Shown here: positions 38,070-51,321 of the stretch, in pieces
How the letters are laid out: every line of letters starts with the position of its first letter
How positions within the stretch are numbered: the first letter of the stretch is position 1
NCBI GenBank assembly: GCA_037577475.1
Contig: CM075189.1
Coordinates: forward strand, 12,640,839-12,704,838
Length of the DNA: 64,000 nt
Source: Chaunax sp. Z400
Taxonomy: Eukaryota; Chordata; Actinopteri; Lophiiformes; Chaunacidae
Reading direction: 5' to 3'
Notes under the pieces: model-generated
Seen by the model: the letters and a program-made list of their open reading frames with translations, nothing else
Databases searched by the model: none
Told to the model about the DNA's origin: nothing
Translations under genes and position numbers: made by a program

Positions 38070-38300
38070 ACTGTAAGTCATTTGAGATGGTGAGTCACTA
38101 CTTTGAGATAGTGAGTCATTATTTTGAGATGATGAGTCATTATTTTGAGATCATAAGTCATTATTTTTAGATCATAAGTCATTATTTTGAGATATTAGAT
38201 CATTTTATGTCATATTAAGTCATTTTTTTTTATAACTAAGTCATTTTATGACGATAGAGACTAAGTCATTATTTTGAGATACTAAGTCTTGATTTGAGGA
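38070..38300 (+). repeat. 21-bp minisatellite (GAGTCATTATTTTGAGATNAT type)
   Basis: The motif (g/a)agtca recurs at 38092, 38113, 38134, 38155 and 38176, a 21-bp period, followed by less regular copies to about 38290. Similar aagtcat...ttttgagat arrays are common in teleosts. Confidence 0.9.
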
Positions 38301-39147
38301 AGTTGTTCATCAGAATGACTTACAGGATTATTTTTTTCATGTCATTGGCATGAATGGGATTCGATGGTTTTCTCATGTACTGATCATGGATTCTTCACCA
38401 GCTTGTTTACATAACCTCACTTTTTTGCACAATCTGTTTATTTCTAGTATATGTTGTACTTCATAAGCATTTTTCATATTCCTCTTGTTTTTACTTTTCC
38501 AGCTACATTTACATGAATACATCTACAAGATACATCTAAACATTCTCTCTAAACTCATTACATAATGTGAAGACTGGCACCAAACGGCTCTCAGTGCTTT
38601 CCTAACTCATCGTTTCACCACCAGAGGAATTGTGGGAGTCGGTCCTGACTGGTGAGTTGGAGGCTCACGATACACAGGTCAAATCTTTTTCCATTCCAAG
38701 TGGTTGCTATGCAACTACATGATCGAATGCCTGAAGACCCAAAGTAAACAAGCTTTATTCTGTCTTTGCAATGATATTTCTGAAATAACGTGCAGAGCCA
38801 AAAGCAGCTGAAAGCTGTCATCTCATTTCTATGGCAAACATCTCAGGGTATCAAGAGAATCTCTGTTAGCTTCAACCTTTGACTCTGTCATCATTTTTTG
38901 ATGCTTTCAGAGTGAAAAGCAAACCACAAGCATCGAGGTAGAATTCTAAGCAGCTCAACTTTAAAGTCATGCAATAAAAGATGGCATTCACATCAACACT
39001 CCACAAATCTGGAAACGTACATGCATAGAATTACATTATGAATCTCAGTCTTTCTTTCATTCAAATGAATCAAAGTCAACATTTTAACGAAATGCCAGAT
39101 GAAATGCCAAATATCTAGCATTTCTAAAGCTCATTAATCAACATGTT
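38301..39147. other. Non-coding, no recognised feature
   Basis: No exon, RNA or transposon recognised. Confidence 0.5.
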
Positions 39148-39149
39148 TT

Positions 39150-39262
39150 ATCTCATAGTCTTAATCTGATCTGGAAGCCAATGAAGTGGAGCCAACATTG
39201 GTGTAATATGATGGAATATTCTAGTTTTAGCAGCAGCATTATGAAGACACTGAAAAACAACA
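39150..39262 (-). mobile_element. LINE reverse-transcriptase C-terminal fragment
   Basis: On the minus strand it encodes LHNAAAKTRIFHHITPMLAP followed by LHWLP, a signature close to the end of L2/CR1-type fish LINE reverse transcriptases. The frame breaks at once after this. The family is the same as, or close to, the one at 47955-48416. Confidence 0.75.
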
Positions 39263-42200
39263 TGTTTGTCATTCATATGTGAGGACCTGTCAGTCACTGC
39301 GTACATGTGGCTATAAATACTCTGTACATACCCCTGAATAAACCCTCTGACAGTAATCTCTGTTTTATGGACTGAGTGCACACAGGTGCAAATGAATAGC
39401 TCTCAATTGGTGCCAGCATGGCTGCCATTCTCTCCGATCCATTTCCTCCCCCATGTTGTTGCTCTGCTCCAGCTTCCTGCATTTATCTCAGATCTGTTTG
39501 TGGAAAGAGGCTTCATTCATGCATGGGAAGAGAAGTTTAATAAAAGCTCCCCGGAGGCTGGCACGCCGCAGGGCGATGAGCCCAAAACAGCCCTAGCAGT
39601 GGGAAAGGAGCTAAGCACACGGCGAGCTCAGTTTGTGGGGATTGTGATAACGAGTGCATGCCAACAACAAATACAGGAACTGCACATGAGAGCCATCAGG
39701 GCCCCGAGGAAACTATCCGTGCTGTCAGTGACGTGTCAGCTAATTGGTTGAATGTCAGTCCTCTTTAAAGTACAGCTGTCACTTAATCAGTAGAGGACAA
39801 GTTTTTGAACACCTTAAGCTCTTTGTGTTCAGGTGTGACATCAGGAAATCACAGTCTGTCATCACCGATTAAAAAGTCAGCCGGAATCATAGAGATAAGT
39901 AATAAACTTCAAAATCATAAATATGTAAAACCTTAAAATTTCTCCCAAATATTTTACAGGTCTGTAATTTTACCTCCCTGAGATCCGCCACATTTGATTG
40001 TTTAGTTAATTGTCTTTAAAAGTGGTACATTTTCCTTGGAAAAAGAACTCCATATAAAACCAAATGAAAAAATAAATAAATAAGAAATTATTTTGAAAAT
40101 TATTCGTCAGGTTGAATTTTATGGTACCCTGTGCAGAAATAATACAAACTAGAACAAATCACTACGCCAGAGCCTAACAGTCCCTTTTAATCAGATTTTT
40201 AATGCAAATTAAATCTTATAGGAAATTCAAAATATGAGCCAAACCTAGTAAAGCTGTACATATGATAACTGGCTGACAACAGCCACTGTGTGTTGGGTCT
40301 GTTTTATCATGTAGATGTTAATACCAGGTCAAATAGTACTAATCTTGTTAAATTCACCTTTTATTCAGAACAATTAACAGTCTTACCAAAACCTCCATTA
40401 AAATATGAAGAGAGTTCTTTTTGTAATTGCCATTAAATAAATGTCATGTTGTGTGTGTTTGGGAACAACTATCAGCCCTTCTGTCTCTAGAACACAGAGA
40501 AGATTTGTTTTAAGGATTTAACTGTGGAGGAAACGAGCCTGTGCCTCATATGTCAGCTGTAAAATCCATCATTACCTCGAGGAACACATGGAAACAGTCT
40601 GATGCCAAATATCTGAGTGAACTAGGTAGGCAGTATTTTCCAGTCCCCGCTCAAAGCATTCAGAGCTTTCAGCTGCACATTATTATGCAGAGGCAAGAAT
40701 TCAGACAATGATTGGAAAAATATGCATCACAAATTGAGGCGAAGATGTTTTATGACTCATATGGAGAGACAATGGAGCAAACAGAGGGGTTTAGAGGAGA
40801 AGAAGCCTGAAATCCGTCTGAGACGTCAAAGGCTGACATTCTGCACACACAGAGTGGGGGGGGGGGTGTAGAGAACACCTGCATGTCAACAAAAAAGCCT
40901 AATCTGAGAGAAAAGCCAGGAAAAGTTTTTGTTTCCAGGTGTTAATCAGTGCCGGTGGTTTCACCTGTGATGATTGCTCTCATGCTTTGCACCTGTGTTC
41001 TGCCTTTTTAAGCTCCTCCGTTTGGATCGTTCACTCTTTTGTCAGTTCAAACCTCAGAAAGAAAGGAGAAACACATTTCATTCTCCTGTTTTGTCCTTTT
41101 ACTCTGACATTGCAGAGAGGTTTTTATGTTGCAGCCTGGTTGCGTTAAAATGCCTCCATAGCATAAAAGAACAGTCAGAGGTTCTTTTTATGGAGCCCCA
41201 TTTATAACATGCTCTAATGAAATTGCAATAAATGATAAAATAATAAAAAACCTTTGAAGATGTAGGTTTTTTTCAAAGAAAATGGTAAAATAATCCTATT
41301 TGAGTATGTGACATTAAAATGACATTTTACTATGGTTATATGTCAACATACCAGCACTGAGGATAATTATTTCTTTCTTTTTTTAAATATCATGGAGACA
41401 ACCCATCCTGGAGGGGAAAACAATGCATGTTTGTTCACTGACTTTAGTGTTGCATTTAGGTTCCTCCTTATCACTTTTGTCTGCTAGCAAACAACAGGAG
41501 GAAAAAAGCCTAATGCTGCGTTCAAGACTGTTGTAAATTTCATAATCCCAATTTGATGATTTCAAATTAAACTAATGGGCTAATATCAATTATTACAGAC
41601 GTCTTAGCAAAACCTGTAATGTTGGAAACCTCATTAATATTACATTATGCATAACTTGCAGTTTTACTGTCACCAGTCACAGCGGAGGATGCCATGATTA
41701 TGACATCATGTCGGGTGTATTGGGACTGAATTCCTGCACCAGTTAAAGAATCTGTGGGTTTATCTGCAGAGTCAACAACAACAGTCCTGCTGAAGCACCT
41801 TTCTGTACATATTTACTCCACAGGATCACACATTCAGCTCTCTGAGGTGCCCTGACTTGTTTTTGTTTTTTGGAAACTTGGGCAGCTGCTTCATTTTTTT
41901 CTCTTCCCCTGGATGATTAAACAGCAGCTTAATGGAGCCTCAGGTGATTTCAATATGTTGAGTTGAGCTGGGGGGATAAATGTTAGAGTTACCAGCTCTT
42001 GTTCTACTCAGCACCAGAGAGGAAGGATTATTGCTCTTCTCTTGCTTTCCTTTCCACCTCATGTCAAGCATTATTTATGCATCTTGCTCTAATTTCCTTC
42101 AACATAAACAATTTGCTCAAAATCTTGACGAAATGTGGCGCAAAGGCCGGAGCAACGAGGCTAATAGATGTAAAGAGGTATCATTAATCTACAATTATTA

Positions 42201-42914
42201 CCCATTCTTTATTGGTACACACTTTCATTCTTCACACACAGAGAGAATAGCCGACGTCCTCCTGCTGTTAATAACTCCTGAGGGAGGAAAACTCATGAAT
42301 ATACCACGGGAGTGATTTTCAATGGGTTTTAAACCAGACCAGCCAAATGTCTGATTTAAGAGAAACTTAATATTTAATGTTGTAGAGCTAAATAAAAGTC
42401 CATGAGGGTCTTTTTTACACTTACTATGGTTGGAGAAAATGACCCTCAATCAGTCCAGGGCTGTCGAATAATCTCAGCTCTTGTTTATTTCGTTGCCAAA
42501 CCATTTGAGCAGAAGACCTGAAAGAGGTGGAGCCTAATTGGTTCAAACCAGAGGTGTGGAGGAGCAGATCAGACGAGGCCAGTGGGAGGCAGATCGATGA
42601 GGAGCTGAGGTTGTGCAGTCGATAGAGGAAGTAGAGGAGCTGATTCTCTGCATCGATGTCCTTCCCTTCATCTCAACAAACCTGGAGAGGCAGCCTGTGG
42701 GGGGGCATCATGGAGGTGAGAGGGAGACAGAATCTCTCCCTCTTCCCAAGGAACTGCTGGAAGAGCGTGAAAATAAACGGTTGTAGACTACATCTGATTT
42801 TACATGTCCTGCAGTCATTTTGTGCTGTGTGTGATGGGTTTGCTGTTTTCATATAGTTCGACATGTTGACAGTCTGGTTCTTCATAGATGAGGTGCTTCA
42901 AGCGTGTGTTTGGA
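39263..42914. other. Non-coding, with two high-complexity segments
   Basis: 39480-39790 and 41985-42310 hold chance frames of 121 and 111 codons with no family match. Both are repeat-free, so they are candidates for conserved non-coding DNA. A G-run lies near 40857. The rest is unremarkable A/T-rich sequence. Confidence 0.45.
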
Positions 42915-43145
42915 GGATTTCCGGGTCTGTCCAACTGGGAGGACACCTCAGGGTAGACCCAGAACTCACTGGAGGGATTACGAATCTCATCTAGCCCGGG
43001 AACGCCTCGGGATCCCCCAGGAGGAGCTGGGAAATGCTGCCAGGGAGAGGAGTGTCTGGAGCATCCTGTTTACCTGCTGCCACAACCCGACCTCAGATAA
43101 GCAGAAGATGGATGGAGGAAGGAGGGATGGGTTCATGGATGTCCC
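42915..43145 (+). mobile_element. LINE 3' end with GATGGA-like tail
   Basis: In one frame it encodes RVCPTGRTPQGRPRTHWRDY and then ARERLGIPQEELGNAARERS, a C-terminal segment repeated thousands of times in teleost genomes as part of a non-LTR retrotransposon. It ends with gataagcagaagatggatgg and degenerate GGATG units. It is 5'-truncated. The superfamily (CR1/L2/Rex1 group) is my best guess. Confidence 0.8.
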
Positions 43146-44121
43146 ATGAATTTATACACGTGTCAACTATTAGTCTATTAATTCTATGATAATTAGCTTT
43201 AGTTTTATTAATAAGTTGATTAACAGCAGTTTTGATTCCTGATTAACTATTTGATCATTTATAAAGTGAAAAATGTCAAATTCTCTGGTTCCAGCCTCTA
43301 AAATGTAATTTGCTGCTTTTTCATTATTTATATTTATTGTAAAATTTAAGACAATTCAACAAAAACAATTTGAAAAAAAAATATATGATGGATATATTTT
43401 TACACAGTTCTGTCATTTTAAAGACATTAACCAAAAATGATGAATTTGTAGCCATGTAAAAAGAAATTCTGGCAACCGATGACACACCTTGAACCTAAAT
43501 AGGCCTATTTCCTTTTTAAAACTACTTGTGACGTGAAGCTAATTGCTATCCAGGCGATGTTGACATGGAAATTCATAAATGGATGTTTTTAAGGGGTTAT
43601 TTCAGGGAGGACACGTTTTATTTTGAGAAAGATGAGCACATTTATGTCACTTTGTTCAGGATGTTCCTTCAGTTATCAGGATTATTAAAGTTGGGAATGG
43701 GAAGGAGTATCTTTTTTTGTATAATTAGGGAAAATTTGGAGCTTCATCTGGCAAAAATTGGAATGTGAAAAAAAAAAGAAATCCTGGATGTGTCCCTTCT
43801 TCCAGATCCATCCCATCCTTTCACCTAGTTTTTTGTAAAAATCCATCCTGTAGGTTTTGGTGGTGATTTAAAAAACACACACTGCGCTGTAAGGTTAAGG
43901 CCTGCTGCGTGTGAGAGCAGGACATGTCGACAGTGTACAGAACGAAGAGTGTAATGTGGTGATGTGTAATCTAACAGCCTGCCGTCGCTGCTCTACTGTA
44001 ACACATCCGGACTGACAGCTCAGCGGTGAGCAGAGTTAACGAGGCCATTCAGACGAAATGTAAAGAGTTTAACTCTCAGGAGGACCGACAGTAGAGACAC
44101 CTGCAGAGAGATGAATTACAC

Positions 44122-44124
<3 letters not shown>
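43146..44124. other. Non-coding, one weak repeat fragment
   Basis: 43785-43872 weakly resembles the palindrome-ended repeat family (ttttggtggtgattt at its end). Nothing else recognised. Confidence 0.45.

Positions 44125-44174
<50 letters not shown>
44125..44174 (+). repeat. (GT)n microsatellite
   Basis: About 25 uninterrupted GT units. Confidence 0.98.
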
Positions 44175-44175
<1 letters not shown>

Positions 44176-45234
44176 CACAAACCAAAAAGGTTAGCTTCCT
44201 CCTCCTATTTGTCCTCAGGGCTGTTAGACCCGAGGTTACTCGGGGACACAGACCGGTAACAGTGAGGTTAAAGAGACGATTCCCTGAACTCCAGAGGAGA
44301 AACGGCCCCTGAGCTGAAACCACACTGTTCACTGTGTTGCTCCCATTACGTCTGCAGACACGAATAATTTCACCAGTTGGATTAAATTCCAGTGGGCAGT
44401 GCTAAAGTGTTAATGTGTGAATCCTGCTGTAAAAAAAAAAAAATTATGAATTTTATTGGAAGATAAATCATAATTTTTACAGTAATTTTCTGTTTGTTTT
44501 ATTTCATACATTATTGCCTCATGAAGGTACCTCAGTATGGATTCTACAAAAACAAATCTCAAACCAGTGTCTTTATCTGGAGCTTTTCACCACATCTTGT
44601 CATCAGGAGTTTGCTTTATTGCCTTCAGTCTTCCACCCTTCAGGTGGGAGTATTTGTGGTGGTGGTCAGATCCCTATATCTAACATCAACCACTGATGAA
44701 GACCATTTATATATGGCTGAAAACTGTATAACTCCATTATAGTGTTCTTTATGTCTGTGGTCATTTTAAGTTTGAAATATCGGCAACATCTTTATTTTTT
44801 CTGACCCAAAAACATCCCTGATGAAAAAACACACTGCTCAGGTAGCTGCAGGTGTGTGTCTGTAATGCATCTTTTTCCATCTGCTCTGATCCATAGCTCT
44901 GAGCCTCTGCAGCACATTTCAGTGAGGGGGGGGGAAGTAATGTTTACAGATTTGAACCACAGTTTACCTCCGGTGAATGATTCTACGATGCTGCTAATTG
45001 GTGCAGCGATGACGCTGCCCTCCCTGCTCTCAGGGTGTGTATGATCTTTTTTTTTTATGTGTGTGTCTGTGGGGCGGAGGCTGACAGCCGTTGCCATGGG
45101 GACAGTTAATACCGGGGCTTTGGGAGATGCTCCTCTGAGTGTCATAACTCCCAGTTCATGACTGTTGACACCAGCTGTAGCCTTAAATCCAGGAGACATG
45201 GATCACATTCTGCTCTGTGTGGTGCCTAAATCAC
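44175..45234. other. Non-coding, no recognised feature
   Basis: Contains an A-run near 44432 and a G-run near 44930. The 135-codon minus-strand frame at 44792-45199 matches nothing I know. Confidence 0.5.
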
Positions 45235-45242
45235 CGTCTCAC

Positions 45243-45760
45243 CAGGGCCGGGGGCGGGGCCAAAGGGGCACTGGCCCCAGCTGAAATCTGATTGGCCCCT
45301 GAAGTGCTCCTGTCCTGTCACTTGTCTGTCTTTTTTTTCTGTTTGTTTACAACTTGAATACTTGACTCTGTCAAGTTTTTCTCCTCTAAACTGTTGTGTA
45401 TGCTGTAATATAATATATAAGTATTTTCTTTCATGTAAAAACAATTTTTGTAAATTATTTCATGTATTACATAATTGGAAAAAAGTGTCTTATGTTTTAT
45501 ATTTATTTATGCATCCTAGTTTAAAATTCAATAATTGCTAAACTTTTTTGATGAACACAATGTGCTTGAAAAAGGCACAATTTGCATAATATATTCACTT
45601 ATGTGTGTCTTTACTAAAAGCTATGGAGCCAAAAGCAAACAATGAATGAGGAATAATAATAAGGAAATGTGCATGAATGTTGGACATATAGTTGGCCCCT
45701 CTGTAAAAAATGTGGCCCCTCTATGGCCCCTGATTTAGAAAAATTCTAGATCCACCACTG
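45243..45760 (+). mobile_element. Non-autonomous hAT-like transposon with 8-bp TSD
   Basis: The 518-bp element is bordered by identical 8-bp direct repeats CGTCTCAC at 45235-45242 and 45761-45768. The ends read inward as cagggccggg and cagtggtgga, short imperfect inverted repeats starting CAG, as in hAT elements. The body carries ggccccag/ggcccct blocks near both ends and no coding frame. Another piece of the same family lies reversed at 6448-6521. Confidence 0.85.
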
Positions 45761-45768
45761 CGTCTCAC

Positions 45769-47954
45769 ACACAGCTGTTTGTTTTTGATCTCAGTCAGTC
45801 TTTAATGGTGGAAATGTGTCTTTACATATGTAATTTAAAAAAAGTTCATAAATACTTTCCTCAAGAATCTACAAATTATACAAATGTAGAGGGTTGAATT
45901 CTTTCAGGGACCCTTGGAAACGGCCTTGTGACACATTCACCTTATCTTTTACATGCTCTTTTACGGTGCAGCGAAGGCTAATTTGTTGAACTTTGACCTG
46001 AGCTCCACTGCTTGTACTGAGACATTGTCAAAATCTAAGCATATCATAACAAGTTGGCCTCATAGTGAGACCAGAGAGGAAAAAAACAGATAGCCTACAT
46101 CAAAAATAGCTAAATATCAACATGCATATGCAGCTTTCAAGGTTGAGCATTTAAAATGTAGAATGTACTTCTTTGTTTTATTTTATTTAACCTGGAAAAG
46201 TCTCATTGAGATTTAAAATCTCTTCTACTGGAACATCCTGGCCAAGATGAATAAGACTCACAAAAACAACTCCAGCAACATTAAGAAAAAAACACTCATT
46301 GTTTATTCAAACTTAAAGATGTTTTTATATTTGCAGCTACTGTTAAATGAATATCTTTAATGTTATCACATTAATTTGCATAGTCAACATTTGCAGTCAA
46401 ATTGTCCCCATCCATTCTCCATTTAGCTACATTGTTTTTAACATAAAACGACTGCAGTCACTGACAAATTTATTTACCTCCATCTGAAATAAAGTGAGTT
46501 TTAAAAATGAAAATGGTTTCCAAGTGGTTAATTTGTCCCTATTGTCACGTTAGAGTCGTACAGTATGGCAACAGTTACTAAGTGAAGCAAAAGGAACCTC
46601 ATTGAATACATATCTAAAAAAAAACTAAGATTCATATGTTTTATTGAGAAACCTATATAAATCTTTATTTCTAAAAGTTCTACCTGGAAAGAAGCTCAAG
46701 TCAAAAACAATTTGAAGAGTTTAATAAATGCATAAAACACCTGAAAAGTTTCATCTTTTGTTTTTGTGGCATCTGAAATCATCTCCTCTCTGGAGCTGCA
46801 TGATGTTTGCTCTCTTCCCACCTTTTGATGAATTATTGACCTTTCGTTCCCCGCCGGCCTCTCTGCACCGGCAGAGCAGCAATAACCTGAAGCAACAATA
46901 TTTACCGAGCTGCTATGGAAGAATTGGAAATAAATGAACAGAAATAAATAAGTAAAATGCATTTATAAAACTCAAGACTGTAGATACCCTTTAAGCCTGG
47001 CAGGTTATCTCCAGGAAATCTAAAGGTTCACTTGTCTGGACGGATGCAGCTTCAGCCAAACGCTGTCATATTATACTCTCTGTAATGGTAATGACCAAAC
47101 TTTGAGGTCCTGTGTTTCACTGAGCTCACATAATGACTGCAGATCTCGAGGCGAGAGGGGTGACTGCTGTCAAAACCAGCAGCAGTGAGCGGATCAGGCA
47201 GCACAGGGCTGCTCTCCCTGTCAGTCCACCTATGGCTGTCTGGACACATCAAGAGAATTGGGCACTGGAGCTCTGGGAAAAAAAAAAAAAAAAAGCTGTG
47301 ACACTCGCCAGTTCCTGCACTTAGCTCCTTCAAGCACTGAACCACATCCTGTGTCACCGGCTCTGAGGGGAGATCTTGTTCGTTCACGGCGCCGGCTCAG
47401 AGTTCCCTGATCTGCTGTAACCCCACAGCTGTCAGCATGTTCAGTCACATGGAGGACGGTTAGTTTAAGGACAGTTTACCAGTTAGGATTACCAGGAAAA
47501 TATGGATTTATGCAGCACTGATTATACGTCAAGGAAAAAATTACCTACTGCAGTCGTGGAAGAAATATTCAGATACACTGAAGTATGGTACAAACGTATC
47601 AGTCGGGAGTTGTTGTTGGGTATAAATACAAAGTATTTTCTCTTTTGATGTCTTTGACATAAAATCAGAATCATGTTTTCTTTGCAAGAAGCTGTGTTGA
47701 TGTTTTGATGCATAATGATCAAAATAAACTAAAGCAAACCAAACAAGTAATTTACAAGTACAGTCATAAATATATAATATTGATTTGTAATTAAAAAAAT
47801 AATTCTCATTGTAGTTTTTAGCATGGGTGTTTTTTTTAGCAGGAGTAAAAACTGCATTTTTTTTTTTGGAAGTACTTCTGAATGTGTTGCTCATCAGATA
47901 ACAACACCAGTCGCTCTTAGTGTCTCATCTAGACATACAATTTCCCCCTTAGAT
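45769..47954. other. Non-coding; one LINE-type fragment
   Basis: 46172-46252 (ttttatttaacctggaaaag, tctcattgagatttaaaatc, then cctggccaagatg) is a fragment of a common teleost LINE-derived repeat. An A-run lies at 47278-47294. No exon recognised. Confidence 0.5.
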
Positions 47955-48416
47955 CTATATGTGATGCACAAAAACTCTCTAGCAGCTGCTGCCAGGCTTT
48001 TAGCACATACTAAGAAAGGTGACATCACACTAATCCTGCCCTTCACCTGCTGCCTGTGAGTTTTAGAATTGAATTTAAGATTCTACTGCTCGGCTCCTGC
48101 CTATATCTGCAATCTGCCGACCCCATGGGGGCCCCACCGCTGTGTGAGACCATCTGGCAGGGCCCTGCTCACCGTTCCTAATTCTCGACTTGTCACCAAA
48201 GGTGACCGAGCTGCTGCTGTCCGAAGCCCTCAGCTGTGGAACTCAAGGCAAACTCCTCTAAAACTCACTTTTATCATATGGCTTTTTTTAATAACTGATG
48301 GAGCTTTTTATAAATATATCTTGTTTAAAGTTTGAATTCTTTTTTGAAGCACTTTGTAAGTTTGTTTTCAAAAGGTGCTGTAAATAAAGACTTTCATTAT
48401 TATTATTATTATTATA
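47955..48416 (+). mobile_element. L2/Rex-like LINE 3' end with ATT tail
   Basis: Frame pieces NSLAAAARLLAHTKKGDI and, after a shift, FRIEFKILL, then LLTVPNSRLVTKGDRAAAV in another frame, correspond to the C-terminal part of an L2/CR1-type reverse transcriptase. The 3' tail has agcactttgtaagtttgttt, aaggtgctgtaaataaagac and (ATT)n at 48396-48414. It is 5'-truncated and frameshifted, so it is dead. Confidence 0.85.
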
Positions 48417-49479
48417 CATAGTTACACTTGGGCACAAAAAATACTTGTTAAGGTTCAGGATAATCATGTTGGTAAAATACGCTCCAGTATTAATTTACAC
48501 TAACTTCTTAGAATAAAACCAGCTGTGACTCAGCACTAATATAACACTCATTGTACTTCACATAGAAAACAAAGTACCTCCAAATGACTTTAAGTCATAA
48601 AACTGTGATCGCTGTCAGTCTCCATCTTGTTCAGTTTTCTGTTGTGTGTTTTTCTTGAGTCATTTGCATTTTCAAGCTTTAAAACTCAATGGAAACAATG
48701 AGATGTGGAGAATCCTTCCCTATACATGCAACCTGTGATGAAGAGTCGGTTGCTTTATTTAAAGGAAGTCATCATCTTTTTATTGTCTCCTCCAGATTAA
48801 CCTAATGCTCCTGCTGGTGTAATACAGGCACCATGTGGTAAAACACAGTCCTGGAAAATAAAAATATCCACGGTCTCCACTCCAGTCAGTTAATGAGTCA
48901 ATAACATGATTCTTCCTCTTCTTCTTTCACACATCTGAGCGCTCAGCCCACAGATTCTGACTGAAATAGCTGCTTTCTAATGGTCCTGAGGAAACAAACA
49001 CATTGCATCTCGTTTTCTCCTCAAACTGTGATTAGCAAAGAAAGCCTGGCCATCATTCCTGAACCACAGGAGGGAACACTAATGCAAAATAAAGTCACAT
49101 ATTTATCATTTTTCCAATTGTTCGGGTTTTCGTGACAATGGGGTTAAATGGAGTAGTAGTACTTTTAGTAAGTAGACTGTAGAAAACTGGAAACAAGGTT
49201 GATTAGAAAGAACTGAACCAGACAGTCTGAGTCTAAAGCTGCAGAGTCTGTGACAAACAGTCGTTTCATTCTTTTTGATTAATTGAGCTTTATAAGGCAC
49301 CATCAGGGTTGTTGCAGCTGCATGAAATGTCAGTATATCATTAATGTGCACCTAAGATGAGAAGAAGAGGCAACTGTACAGAACTAGAACACATGTAGAG
49401 GTAAAGATGTGGGTTTAGTAATGCCTGTGTCAAACTATAGGATGAAATATAAGAACAAATGAGTCGCAGCAGCACTGGG
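48417..49479. other. Non-coding, between LINE end and presumed pcgf3 3' end
   Basis: No exon of a neighbouring gene is recognised here, although a convergent neighbour would be expected to end in this interval if it were close. Confidence 0.5.
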
Positions 49480-49496
49480 AGCACTTTTAAAGGCAT

Positions 49497-49502
49497 TTAT
49501 TG
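49497..49502 (-). promoter_or_regulatory. Candidate distal polyadenylation signal (AATAAA)
   Basis: The plus strand reads tttatt, so the minus-strand transcript reads AATAAA, followed by AATGCC and an A/T-rich stretch. It is the leftmost clear hexamer before the gene desert and would end a pcgf3 transcript about 6.7 kb past the stop codon. Hexamers are common in A/T-rich DNA, so this is only a candidate. Confidence 0.3.
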
Positions 49503-50886
49503 ATGAAATACACACTTAAGTTTTGACAAAAGCTTCTGTAGTTTTGTATGTAAGAAAATTCCAGCCCCATCCAAGACCCCCAAAAACTCCTAGAATTAAA
49601 TGTGTTGATGGAAACCAGTTCATTACATGTGCAATAAATAACAATACAAAAGTAGGCAAGGAAAAGGACACCTGAATAAGTGCCTGTGTTAACCTGAAAA
49701 TTAAAAAAAATCATCACAGGAAAGAAAAATAGAGACAGACAAGACTAAAATAAAATCCAGTCGCTTTGTATTTCGGGTGCATTAGTGTGTGTTCTGAGAT
49801 TTCCTGGTCACCCTCAGGACCAGAAGGCATTTAGTGACCTGAGGAACTGACTGGAAAATAGAAAAACACTAAAAAACAAAATGAAACGTTGGAGTCGTAC
49901 ACTGAAACCTGGAACCATCTGAGAAATATTGCACATTTTCCTTGCAAATACAACAACCACATTGCCAGATTCACACAATTTGTTTCTTTTTAGCTTGATC
50001 TTTAAAAAAGTGTGTGTTTGTTATACACAGACAGAGCATCGCGAAGACATTAACACACAAAGTATTACAAAAAAAAAGAAGAAGGGAATTCAATTGCAAA
50101 ATTCACAATTTTAAGCCATTTTTAAGCATGAGTTCTGTTTAGGATTTGCAAAAAAAAACAAAAACAAAAAAAAAAGATACAAAGGAGCACAGATCTCTTT
50201 TCACTGCAATACAAAACTGCAGGAGTCACTTTTTCAGCATGAACAAATAGAAAAGCAGCGGGACAGACTACTGATGGCATCTGCTATGGCTCATGGGACA
50301 TGCCTCGGTTAGGTTTTGGTAGCTGTGGACTGATTTCTCAATTTATTTTAGATTTACTAACACAAAAGTCAAGGGGAGCCACTTTGTGCGACTGCGTCCG
50401 CTGATCCTGTCACCTGTGAACGATCCCTAAAAGCAACATCATCGAGTGGTTAAAACGCTCCCATCATTTAACCAGCCGTTTGCTCTTCAAACTGCACTAC
50501 CCATGGCAACGTGACTCAGCGCACTTCAACATGACTCCGTTCAGCCTTTTTAGAGAAGGCGGCAGCAGCAGCAGCCAAAACGGTTTAGTATATTTCCCGG
50601 AGTGTGTTTCAGTCCACGTAGCCATGTGAGTGACCCTTAAGGACTCCATCACCGTCACAAACAAAGCCTGCCTGTGAGATTACTGAGCTTTGCAGAGGAC
50701 CCAGAAATGAGAGCGAGCAGGGCAACAAAGAAAAGCTATCACACTCCCACAGGGAACACAGAGGCGCCAGGAACGATGCTGCTGCCAACAAGCTTGAAAT
50801 GAGCGCCGCTGAGCCTCTAAGGCTGCAAAGAACGAGCAGCCCAAATACATAGTTGACTTGTCTTTGCATCGCGGCGTTGGGGTGTA

Positions 50887-51289
50887 TTATACTACGATCT
50901 GCTGGCGCTGACAAGTCCAAACCACCTGGAATTGAAATTCCACCCAGCTCAGCCACAGATCCCTGCAGGAGCTAACAAGCAGGCGAGGTGACAGGTGCTC
51001 AAGGTCAACGCGGAGAACATGAGGCCGAGAGCTGAAGCTCTGACAGACAGATCGCGGCCTCCCTCCCTCCCTCCCTCCGTCTCGGAGAGGAGACGCCGAT
51101 CCCGACCTGCAGCGAGGCAGAACCGAGCCGCCTGTAAAGCCTCTCAGCTCGGCTGTCAGGCACAGCGGCGCTGATGTCTCAATACTGATGCTGATAGAAA
51201 GCGTGAACATCGATCCATTCTGGCACACAGGAGGCTGCAAGATGCAGCTTATACTACGGAGTTTCTCTTTGTGATGCTGCGGAGAATAC

Positions 51290-51321
<32 letters not shown>

